Shown in pieces: positions 1 through 7,347 of a stretch of 12,695 nt of DNA. The position numbers and the translations under genes were made by a program. Within the stretch, counting starts at the first letter, position 1. Each line of letters starts with the position of its first letter. The notes under the pieces were generated by a model that saw nothing but the letters and a program-made list of their open reading frames with translations, searched no databases and was not told the DNA's origin. Location: assembly GCA_027858355.1 (NCBI GenBank), contig JAQICW010000217.1:1-12695 (forward strand), read 5' to 3'. The DNA comes from Desulfobacula sp. GTDB taxonomy: Bacteria; Desulfobacterota; Desulfobacteria; Desulfobacterales; Desulfobacteraceae.

Positions 1-342
1 ATGATCACCGGAAAGACATATCATGTTCCTTATACCAAGGGCATAGGACCCTAGAATATCACTCATTATGGCCAGGCGATTCCGGTCCCGGCAAACCATC
101 TGAAAATTAGGCTCAAGTCCTTCTTCAATCATCAGTACACACCCTGCCATAGAAGACATTCTGACCACGGCCGTCTGGTTATCCGTCATATTTACCGCAT
201 CCACATTGCCTTTAAGATAATTAAATTTTTCTTTCAGATGTGCGACATTGGCACCTTTGGGTGGGCCGCATTCTCCTGTAAATGCAAAATGTCCGGCTAT
301 CAGAACCTTTTCAAGATTACTACCTGATTTGAGCTCACTCAT
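1..342 (-). CDS. metF: Methylenetetrahydrofolate reductase (MetF), 3' end beyond window
   Basis: This is the N-terminal 114 codons of a MetF-family flavoprotein; the gene continues past the left edge. MetF interconverts 5,10-methylene-THF and 5-methyl-THF in the methyl branch of the Wood-Ljungdahl pathway. Seen: the TIM-barrel start GHFAFTGECGPPKGAN (residues 17-32), where E24 corresponds to the catalytic Glu of the family; a CRDRNR segment (84-89); and CLSGDH (109-114), matching the LRGD flavin/folate Asp region of E. coli MetF. The ATG at 342-340 is preceded by a clear ribosome site (AAGGAGA, about 8 bases upstream) and lies 21 bases after the metV stop, so the two are co-transcribed. The metV-metF pairing is typical of acetogen-type MetFV reductases that work with Hdr subunits rather than directly with NADH. 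Family call is firm; the missing C-terminus cannot be judged. Confidence 0.9.
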   Translation of the reverse strand, partial: MSELKSGSNLEKVLIAGHFAFTGECGPPKGANVAHLKEKFNYLKGNVDAVNMTDNQTAVVRMSSMAGCVLMIEEGLEPNFQMVCRDRNRLAIMSDILGSYALGIRNMICLSGDH

Positions 343-363
343 TTTGGCTCTCTCCTTTGTCTT

Positions 364-999
364 TTATATATTTCCCTGAATCAGTTCTTCTCTGATACTT
401 TTCCTAGGTCCCCCATCTCTTGACGTTCTCCAGTTTTTTACCCCTTTGACACCGATAAGATCTGCAAGTTTTCCAGTTTCCATTTTCTTTCTGACAATCA
501 AATCCCAGATGCAGACTATATCTTTATTCACCTCACAAATCCCCTGGGATGATCCGCCACAGGGACCATTCATAAGGCTTTTGGCACATCTGGCAATGGG
601 GCACAGCCCTCCAAAATTATGGATGGCACATGTACCACAGCCAGCACACCGTTCTTCCCAGACCCCGTGTTGAGTGGCACCGCCAAAAAAAGTGGTGTTG
701 ACGCCTGGATAAAATGTCTGGTCAGGATACATTTCAGATAAAAACTGTGGACCTACACCACAGGCAAGAGAGATCACTGCATCATAATCACCTATTGTAT
801 CACTGACCCCAGCCACATATTCATTGTCACATTGTCTTTCCAGAACTTCAATATCAATGTCAATGGGGCTGCCCTGTTTTTTTCTGGCAATTTTTATTGA
901 GGATGCCAAAATTTCAACTTCCTTTAATCCTCCAGCATTGCAGACTGTGACGCACCCCTTACACCCGGCGATAAGAATTTTCTTATTGTCTTCCACCAT
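364..999 (-). CDS. metV: MetV: zinc/iron-sulfur partner subunit of methylene-THF reductase
   Basis: This 211-residue cysteine-rich protein matches the methylene-THF reductase C-terminal-domain (MetV) family, the partner of MetF in anaerobes. It starts with a Rossmann-like segment holding C13-x2-C16-x3-C20 and ends with a cysteine cluster (C118, C121, C124, C133, C138, C147; CAGCGTC then GPCGG) that probably binds zinc or an FeS cluster. In Moorella-type MetFV complexes it links MetF to HdrCBA-MvhD. The start is uncertain. The first ATG is at 999, but the same frame is open up to a TGA at 1047-1045, adding IIVEVRKSLQEILA, which resembles the usual MetV N-terminus. A good ribosome site (AGAGGTG, 1052-1046) lies just before ATT (1041) and ATA (1038), so the true start may be a rare ATT or ATA codon. 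The gene sits between mvhD and metF. Confidence 0.88.
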   Translation of the reverse strand: MVEDNKKILIAGCKGCVTVCNAGGLKEVEILASSIKIARKKQGSPIDIDIEVLERQCDNEYVAGVSDTIGDYDAVISLACGVGPQFLSEMYPDQTFYPGVNTTFFGGATQHGVWEERCAGCGTCAIHNFGGLCPIARCAKSLMNGPCGGSSQGICEVNKDIVCIWDLIVRKKMETGKLADLIGVKGVKNWRTSRDGGPRKSIREELIQGNI

Positions 1000-1063
1000 G
1001 GCCAGGATCTCTTGAAGAGATTTCCGAACTTCTACTATAATGATTCACCTCTATATTTTTTTA

Positions 1064-1100
1064 AAGCTGTGCTGAAAACTCAAATTTTCCAGCACAGCTT
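1064..1100 (-). other. Intercistronic hairpin between mvhD and metV
   Basis: A perfect 11-base inverted repeat (AAGCTGTGCTG / CAGCACAGCTT) extends inward by four A-U pairs after one bulged G, leaving a six-base loop. It lies between the mvhD stop (1112) and the metV ribosome site (1052). On the transcribed minus strand it is followed by TAAAAAAA, not a U-run, so it is not a standard intrinsic terminator. An mRNA-stability or processing element that separates expression of metVF from the hdr genes is more likely. Confidence 0.6.
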
Positions 1101-1111
1101 AATTTAATATT

Positions 1112-1543
1112 TCAAGTTTCACGCCGCATGGTTTTTTTTACCGGACTGGGTCCCAACTCCCTGATTTTGGACACCATTTCATTGGCAATTTCGGCAAATC
1201 TTGCTCCCTGGGCAGACGACAGGTTATACATCTGCACCCGTTCAGGCTCAATGCCAAGCTCTGTCAATGTTTTTTTAACATATTCCACCTTTCTTCGGGC
1301 CTTGAGATTGCCTTCAATATAATGGCACTCACCTTCAAGGCATCCGGCAACATATACCCCATCCGCTCCGTCTTCAATAGCATTCAGCAGGTGAAGGATA
1401 TCTACCCTTCCCGTGCATGGCACCTGAATGATTTTGACATCAGCAGGATAGGAAAGTCTCATGGAACCTGCCAGGTCCCCGGCTGCATATGCTCAATATT
1501 GACAGCAAAAAGCGATTATCCTGGGTTCAAATTCTTGGGTCAT
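1112..1543 (-). CDS. mvhD: MvhD/FrhD-family iron-sulfur subunit, selenoprotein (Sec17)
   Basis: A 143-residue MvhD (hydrogenase delta-subunit family) protein. It carries electrons, via a [2Fe-2S] cluster, between HdrA and a partner enzyme. The conventional frame opens only at ATG 1462, but family sequence continues upstream through one in-frame TGA (1495-1493). From ATG 1543 it reads MTQEFEPRIIAFCCQY-U-AYAAGDLAGSMRL, and in the family this N-terminal FCC-x-x-C-x-Y motif has Cys where TGA falls. Cluster cysteines are C13, C14, U17, C43 (VPCTGRVD), C68 and C73. ATG 1543 has a strong ribosome site (GGAGG, 6 bases upstream); ATG 1462 has none and would lose the first cluster ligands. A SECIS-like hairpin lies at 1463-1479. 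Selenocysteine versions of this subunit are known (VhuD of methanogens). It follows hdrA by 42 bases. Confidence 0.9.
1463..1479 (-). promoter_or_regulatory. Candidate bacterial SECIS hairpin of mvhD
   Basis: Thirteen bases after the TGA the mRNA reads GGGACC-UGGCA-GGUUCC: a six-pair stem (one G-U) with a five-base loop containing GG. The loop begins 20 bases after the TGA, which fits bacterial SECIS elements read by SelB, where an exposed G in the apical loop is key. The same CC-UGGNA-GG apex occurs after the TGA of the hdrC-hdrB gene at 6580-6598. Confidence 0.72.
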
Positions 1544-1555
1544 TATTCGCCTCCG

Positions 1556-1579
1556 TTTTTGGGGTCATTTTTGGGGTCA
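1556..1579 (-). repeat. Perfect 12-base tandem repeat before mvhD ribosome site
   Basis: On the mRNA strand TGACCCCAAAAA occurs twice, back to back with no mismatch, between the hdrA stop and the mvhD ribosome site (GGAGG). No function is evident. It may be a replication-slippage duplication, or spacer that affects initiation at mvhD. Confidence 0.75.
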
Positions 1580-1585
1580 GGCTAT

Positions 1586-4500
1586 TTATGCCTCTTCAAA
1601 AAGCGCATCTGTCTTTGCCATTATCTGCTGATCCGTAAAATGCTTCAGCTGAATCGCCTTACCCGGACATTCCGCCACACAGGCACCGCACCCGTGGCAC
1701 TCGGAAGGCTCAATCTTAGCATATCCATCCGCATGGATATAGGGTATGTGATTAGGACAGGTTCGAACGCAGGTCAGACAGACCGCACATTTTTCCGGCG
1801 TGACTTCTGCCACCACACCACCCACCATCAAAGAATCTCTGGAAAGGATGGTCATTGCCCTGGCAACAGCTGCTCTTGCCTGGGAGATACTCTCTTCAAC
1901 AGGTTTGGGATAATGGGCAAGGCCTGCCACAAACAATCCGTCTGATGCAAAATCCACGGGCCGGAGCTTTGCATGGGCTTCCACCAGGAAACCCTCAGCA
2001 TTTGTCGGTACTTTAAATTTTTCAAACAACCGCTTGTTGTCTCCCGGAACAATACCAGACGCCAGTACGACAAGATCTGAATTAATGGTTACGGGCATCT
2101 TGAGAACATGATCAATAACAGACAGCTCAAGGTCTTTGTTGGAATTTTTTCTCAGTGTCGGCATTTTTTCAAGGTCATACCTTATAAACAGCACACCTGA
2201 TTCCCTTGCCTGCTTGTAAAGATCTTCTCTGAATCCATAAGATCTGATATCCCGGTATACCACATAGACCCTTTTTCTCCGGTCCATTGTTTTAAGGGCA
2301 ATGGCCGTTTTCAGACTATGGGTACAGCAAACCTTGCTGCAATAAGGATTTTCATTATTCCTGGATTCAACGCACTGAATAAAAACAATGGCCTTTGCTT
2401 TTTTAAGTCGCACGTCCCCTTCCCTTAAGGCCGCATCCATGTCCAGATGGGTTAATACATCTGGATGGTCCCCATAGATATACTCGGAAGGCTTGTACTC
2501 CATTCCCCCCGTGGCAAGAATGACTGCCCCGTGTTCAATGGTCGCCTGTTTCGCGTTTTCATTTGTTTTTATGGTGGTTACAAAATTACCCATGGAGCCT
2601 GTAAAGGAATTAACCTGGGAATCAAGATATATATTGATAGATTCACTGGCATGGGTTCTTGCGATAAGATCCTGAAGATAAGTTTGTATTTCTTCTCCCT
2701 GCCAGGTGGTATTCAGGTTCCTGGCAATCCCGCCAAGCATAGCTGCTTTTTCAACCAGATGGACTTGGACTCCCTGGCTGGCTGCAGAAAGCGCAGCTTC
2801 CAGACCTGCCACACCACCGCCCACCACAAGGAGGGACTTTTTAATATCAAGGCTGACCTGGTGCAAGGGCTCCACGAGCGCGGCTTTTGCTACGGCCATC
2901 CTGACCAGATCCTTTGCTTTTGCAGTGGCTTTTTCCGGTTCTTTCATGTGGACCCAGGTGTTCTGATCCCTGATATTGGCCATTTCAAAAAGATATTTAT
3001 TCAGGCCTGCATCCCTTATTGTTTCCTGGAACAATGGTTCATGGGTTCTGGGCGAACAGGATGCCACCACCACCCGGTTAAGTTTCTGTTCCTGGATCAC
3101 TTTTTTCATATGATCCTGGGAATCCTGGGAACAGGTAAACAGATTGTCCTCCACATGGACGACATAGGGAAGTATTGCCGCATAATCCCTGACCGCCGGC
3201 ACATCGGCGATACCGCCGATATTGATACCGCAATTACAGACAAACACACCGATACGGGGATTTTGTCCCGAAAAATCAATCTCCGGCGGCAATTCCTTGG
3301 TTTTTGTCTGGGTCCATCTGCCGTCTTTCAGGGCCATGGATGCTGTGGCTGCTGCTGCAGATGCTTCCATGACAGATGCAGGTATATCCTTTGGTTCCTG
3401 AAAAGTGCCGCAGACATAGACCCCTTTTTTACTGGTGCACACCGGGGACAGGTTTTCTGTTTTAGCAAACCCGTGGCTGTTAAGATCGATTCCTATTTTA
3501 TCTGCCAGAGCCTGGGCATCCTTATTGGGCGAAAGCCCTATGGAAAGCACAACCATGTCAAAAATTTCTTCAGCCATACTTCCTGCCTCCGTGGAGTATA
3601 CAATCTTGTAAGTATCTCCGAGCTCCGGAAAAACAGAATGAATCCTTGATCGGACAAACCGAACCCCATTGTCATCCTGGGCCCTGATATTGTATTTATC
3701 AAAATCTTTGCCATGGGTTCTCATGTCCATGAAAAATATGGCCGCATCCAGTCCCTTGGCACTGTGTTCTTTTGCAATCACTGCCTGTTTGTTGGCATAC
3801 ATGCAGCAGACACCGGAACAATAGGAATGATCTCCTTTATTGATGTCCCTTGATCCCACACACTGAAGCCAGGCAATCTTTTTGGGTTCTTTATGATCAG
3901 ACGGGCGCACCAGGTGGCCGCCATAAGGTCCTGAGGCAGACAGAATCCTCTCAAATTCCAGGCTGGTCATAACATTAGGGCTGTGACCATAACAATAGGT
4001 TGTCATCACAGTGGGTTCAAAAGGCGTAAACCCGGGAGAAAGAATAATAGCACCCACGTCAATGGAATGCACCTGCTCCACCATGGAATGATCAACGGCA
4101 TTTGCAAGACAGGCATCCACACACTGCATACACTCTGAGCAATACCCGCAGTTCAGGCATCTTGCTGCTTCTTTCTGGCCTTCTTCCCGGCCATATCCCA
4201 GTTCCACTTCATGAAAATTGCCCACCCGATTTTGGATGGCAAGTTCCGGCATTTTATACCGGCTTTCGGGCTCCATGTCTTCCATTACCGGACGGAACTC
4301 GGGATTTTCAACAACTGGAAGCTGCCGGCCTTCTTCCATGTCTTGACCTTTTAAGTATCGAACAATGGAAACAGCCGCTTCCATACCGGCTGCAATGGCA
4401 CCAATGGCTACACCCGGGCCTGTCTGGACATCACCTCCGGCAAAAACACCTTTCATGTCCGTGGCAAGGGTGACGGGGTTGACCTCTGTGGTGTTCCATT

Positions 4501-6031
4501 TGCTGATCGTAAGATCCGCAAGTTTTTCAATTGCCAAAAGATCCGGCTGCTGGCCGATGGCAGGAATGAGCTGATCAATTTCAATGTCATATTCACTGCC
4601 CGGGAAGGGAACAGGACGTCTTCGCCCTGAAGAATCCGGTTCACCCAGTTCCATTTTAATGACCCTTAAGGCTTTGACATGGCCATTTTCTTCCATGACT
4701 ATCTGGGGGGCTGCAAGATAGGTGATCTTTGTGCCTTCATCTTCTGCAGCAATAATTTCCTCTTCCCAGGCCGGCATCTCTTTTCTGGTCCTGCGATATA
4801 AAATGGTGACCTCTTCGGCACCCAGTCGAACCGCAGACCTTGCCACATCAATGGCAACATTGCCGCCGCCGATGATGCAGACCTTTTTGCCCACCTTTGT
4901 TGTTCCCGTAAGGTTGAGTTCTCTTAAAAAATCAACCCCCTGGCAGACCCCTTTAAGTTCTTCGCCGGGAATACCAAGTTCAATACCTTTATGAGCACCC
5001 AGCCCTAAAAAGACGGCATCAAACCCGTCAGCCATAAGGCTATCCACAGTGTAATCTTTGCCAAGACGGGCATTCAGTTTGAGTTCAACCCCTAAGTTGG
5101 TGACAACCTCTATATCCTTATCAAGGACTTCCCTTGGAAGGCGGTGTGCAGGAATACCAACTCTAAGCATCCCGCCTGCCTGGGGCAGTGCTTCAAATAT
5201 AGTGGCATCAACCCCCTGCTTTGCCAGGTGAAAGGCAGCGGAAAGTCCAGCCGGGCCGGAACCGATGATGGCAACTTTTTTGCCGACCTTTTCCGCACAT
5301 TTAATTTCCACATGCCTTGGATCAAAAGAGTCTGCTGCAAGACGTTTTAAGTCTCGAATGGCAACGGGTTCATCCACCTGGCACCTTCGGCAGGCATCTT
5401 CGCATTCATGGGGGCAGACCCTTCCCAGCACACCCGGAAGGGGGAGCTGTTCCATGATAATTTCCAGCGATTCTTTGTATTTACCCTCTTTAACCATCTG
5501 AACATACCCCTGGACATTCAATCCGGCAGGACATGTCAGACGGCAGGGAGCCTTATCTTTTTTCTCAATGGCATAACCCGATGGCATGGCTTGCGGATAC
5601 AGTTTGAATGCAGCTTTCCTGTCCTGCAATTCTTCGTCGAACTGGCTGGGAAGGTCCACTGGACACACTTTTGAACATTCTCCACAGGCAGTACATTTTT
5701 CAAGATCAATAAATCTTGGTTTTTCTTTTACGTTTACAGTAAAAGCCCCTTCTTCCCCTGTAACATCTTCAATTTCCGTCATGGTCATCAATTCAATATT
5801 AAGATGACGTCCTGCCTCAACAAGTTTTGGAGAGATTATACACATTGAGCAGTCATTGGTGGGAAAAGTTTTATCCAGTTGCGACATTGTTCCGCCAATA
5901 GCTGTATTTTTATCTACGAGGTATACAAAATATCCTGAATCTGCCAGATCCAGTGATGCCTGGATACCTGCGATGCCGGCACCTACTACCATTACCGAAC
6001 CTTTACCTTTTCTGGTACCTTTTTCGGCCAT
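1586..6031 (-). CDS. hdrA: HdrA-GltD-HdrA fusion: multi-flavin electron-bifurcating subunit
   Basis: A 1481-residue polyferredoxin flavoprotein, about twice the usual HdrA length. Order seen: HdrA FAD motif VVGAGIAGIQAS (15-26); 4Fe-4S C113-C116-C119-C123; a GltD/NfnB-like module (about 155-565) with its own N-terminal cysteines (C163, C167, C206, C210, C214, C217), FAD motif GSGPAGLSAA (257-266), NAD(P)H motif GGGNVAIDVA (388-397) and AGGD (531-534); cysteine cluster 625-641; remainder of HdrA with CSGVCC (738-743); a second HdrA with thioredoxin-like front (about 925-1055, CNCG at 932), FAD motif GGGVAGLEAA (1071-1080) and CSKVCC (1231-1236); and a C-terminal pair of 4Fe-4S motifs (C1415-C1425, C1445-C1455). 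Expected role: the flavin hub passing electrons among HdrC-B, MvhD, NAD(P)H and MetFV, in the cytoplasm. ATG 6031 follows AAGGAGG by 7-8 bases and lies 15 bases after hdrC-hdrB. Direction of catalysis is inference. Confidence 0.92.
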   Translation of the reverse strand: MAEKGTRKGKGSVMVVGAGIAGIQASLDLADSGYFVYLVDKNTAIGGTMSQLDKTFPTNDCSMCIISPKLVEAGRHLNIELMTMTEIEDVTGEEGAFTVNVKEKPRFIDLEKCTACGECSKVCPVDLPSQFDEELQDRKAAFKLYPQAMPSGYAIEKKDKAPCRLTCPAGLNVQGYVQMVKEGKYKESLEIIMEQLPLPGVLGRVCPHECEDACRRCQVDEPVAIRDLKRLAADSFDPRHVEIKCAEKVGKKVAIIGSGPAGLSAAFHLAKQGVDATIFEALPQAGGMLRVGIPAHRLPREVLDKDIEVVTNLGVELKLNARLGKDYTVDSLMADGFDAVFLGLGAHKGIELGIPGEELKGVCQGVDFLRELNLTGTTKVGKKVCIIGGGNVAIDVARSAVRLGAEEVTILYRRTRKEMPAWEEEIIAAEDEGTKITYLAAPQIVMEENGHVKALRVIKMELGEPDSSGRRRPVPFPGSEYDIEIDQLIPAIGQQPDLLAIEKLADLTISKWNTTEVNPVTLATDMKGVFAGGDVQTGPGVAIGAIAAGMEAAVSIVRYLKGQDMEEGRQLPVVENPEFRPVMEDMEPESRYKMPELAIQNRVGNFHEVELGYGREEGQKEAARCLNCGYCSECMQCVDACLANAVDHSMVEQVHSIDVGAIILSPGFTPFEPTVMTTYCYGHSPNVMTSLEFERILSASGPYGGHLVRPSDHKEPKKIAWLQCVGSRDINKGDHSYCSGVCCMYANKQAVIAKEHSAKGLDAAIFFMDMRTHGKDFDKYNIRAQDDNGVRFVRSRIHSVFPELGDTYKIVYSTEAGSMAEEIFDMVVLSIGLSPNKDAQALADKIGIDLNSHGFAKTENLSPVCTSKKGVYVCGTFQEPKDIPASVMEASAAAATASMALKDGRWTQTKTKELPPEIDFSGQNPRIGVFVCNCGINIGGIADVPAVRDYAAILPYVVHVEDNLFTCSQDSQDHMKKVIQEQKLNRVVVASCSPRTHEPLFQETIRDAGLNKYLFEMANIRDQNTWVHMKEPEKATAKAKDLVRMAVAKAALVEPLHQVSLDIKKSLLVVGGGVAGLEAALSAASQGVQVHLVEKAAMLGGIARNLNTTWQGEEIQTYLQDLIARTHASESINIYLDSQVNSFTGSMGNFVTTIKTNENAKQATIEHGAVILATGGMEYKPSEYIYGDHPDVLTHLDMDAALREGDVRLKKAKAIVFIQCVESRNNENPYCSKVCCTHSLKTAIALKTMDRRKRVYVVYRDIRSYGFREDLYKQARESGVLFIRYDLEKMPTLRKNSNKDLELSVIDHVLKMPVTINSDLVVLASGIVPGDNKRLFEKFKVPTNAEGFLVEAHAKLRPVDFASDGLFVAGLAHYPKPVEESISQARAAVARAMTILSRDSLMVGGVVAEVTPEKCAVCLTCVRTCPNHIPYIHADGYAKIEPSECHGCGACVAECPGKAIQLKHFTDQQIMAKTDALFEEA

Positions 6032-6046
6032 TTGGATCCCTCCTTT

Positions 6047-7333
6047 TTATAGTCCTACTTCAGCCAGATCCGGCCCGAGATAGGTTCGTTCAGTTTCAGC
6101 AAGCACGCCCATGGCAATACATATAATCGTCCATAGATGAACCACATGGTAATTACCGCCATAATGTTCACCAATGTCTTCAATCTGACCGTGACAATTG
6201 TGACAGGGTGCAATCACGTAGGCTGCACCCGTTGCCATAATCTGGTTGAATTTTACTTTTCCATAGGCTCTTCTCTGGTCAGGGAATCCGGCCTGCAAAG
6301 CACCACCACCTCCTCCGCAGCAATAATTGTTATCCCGGTTGGGTACAGTATCAATGAAGTTCTCCTCACCCACAACGGTTTTGACTACAAACCGCAAGTC
6401 ATCCACAATTTTATTGGATCCGCTTTTCCTTCCGATATTACAAGGGTCCTGTACCGTGAACTTTACTCCAATATCCTTATTCCAGTCCGCGTTTACTTTC
6501 AGTTTGCCCTCTTTTATCCACTGGGCATAAAGTTCAATAATGGTTGTCAGTTCAAACTTGTGGGGAATATTAAATCTTCGCAATCCTTCCAGGATCGCAA
6601 AATATGAGTGCCCTCACTCCGTGTTGACAACAAGGGGACTTTTTAAATTATTGTCCACATGGTGAACAAACTCCTCTATAATATATTTCCATCCCTCATT
6701 ATCAGCCATGAACATACAATAATTTTCTCCAGCCCACATCACAGACGGATAGGTCCAGTCTGCACCAACCATGTGAAGAATCTTCCATAAAGGACCCATT
6801 TCTTCTGGCTCTGTCACTGGTTCCCTGGAATTCTGATTCAGCACCATTGTGGCACCGACCCTATCCAAAGTGACCTGAAGATCCTCAAATCCAGGATGAT
6901 CTTCCCGGATTTCCTCGGCCACATCAAGTATAGTGAATTCAAAATCATCCTTCTGGGCTCCCATGGCACTGCCCGTTCTGATATGCTGATCACAGGAACC
7001 CAATATCCCCTTAGGTCGTTTTTCCCTGGGAACATTGGCGCGCATATTATAAATCACTGCAGGGATATTAATTTTCATGGGACAGGCTGCCGAGCATCGT
7101 CCGCACATACTGCAAACCCACTTCCAGTTTGTCTTGAGAACTTCATTATCCATCCCCAAATTCAACATGCGAATGAGCTTTCTGGGATCCATGCCTAACA
7201 ATTCCGAGGCTGCACAACCCCCAGTACATGTCCCGCACGTCAGACAAAGATCAAAGTTAGCGTCAGGAACCTTTTCCAGGACCTCATCTTTAAATTCTAT
7301 GTCAAATTCATCAATCTTAATCGCCTCTGCCAT
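6047..7333 (-). CDS. hdrCB: HdrC-HdrB fusion (CCG-domain Fe-S reductase), selenoprotein (Sec240)
   Basis: Read through one TGA (6616-6614), this gives one 428-residue protein. The HdrC part has two 4Fe-4S motifs (C30-x2-C33-x2-C36-x3-C40 and C74-x2-C77-x2-C80-x3-C84). The HdrB/HdrD-like part has a C-terminal CCG domain: C298 (DPCNIGR), C338-C339 (NYCCGGGGG) and C377-x2-C380 (APCHNCH). Just around the stop it reads PLVVNTE-U-GHSYFAILEGLRRF; related CCG proteins carry ECGH there, so TGA replaces a cysteine. The stretch LVVNTEUGH also aligns internally with YVIAPCHNC, so Sec240 mirrors C377. The first CCG domain is otherwise degenerate (YCMF at 205-208). The downstream half alone would need a TTG start (6583) without a ribosome site. 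ATG 7333 follows GGGAG by about 10 bases, 14 bases after the MetF-like gene. Likely role: disulfide- or MetFV-facing reductase arm of the complex. It could be annotated as two genes, which I think is wrong. Confidence 0.88.
6580..6598 (-). promoter_or_regulatory. Candidate bacterial SECIS hairpin of hdrC-hdrB
   Basis: Fifteen bases after the TGA the mRNA reads GCGAUCC-UGGAA-GGAUUGC: a seven-pair stem (one G-U) with a five-base loop containing GG. The loop starts 23 bases after the TGA. Apex and closing pairs (CC-UGGNA-GG) match the mvhD hairpin, although the coding context differs. Confidence 0.72.
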
Positions 7334-7347
7334 TTTAAAATTCTCCC

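Noticed and set aside
1322..1945. Plus-strand open frame (207 codons) across mvhD and the hdrA end
   Set aside because: Antisense shadow of two conserved genes, with no domain or ribosome site.
2465..3649. Long plus-strand open frame (394 codons) opposite hdrA
   Set aside because: It lies wholly antisense to strongly family-matching HdrA sequence, has no recognisable domain and is rich in residues typical of antisense frames (His, Cys, Phe).
6137..6607. Plus-strand 156-codon frame opposite hdrC-hdrB
   Set aside because: Antisense to conserved CCG-domain sequence with no recognisable domain.
6614..6616. TGA in hdrC-hdrB as a sequencing error or nonsense mutation
   Set aside because: It falls at a family cysteine position, is followed by a SECIS-like hairpin, and a second gene of the same operon shows the same arrangement.
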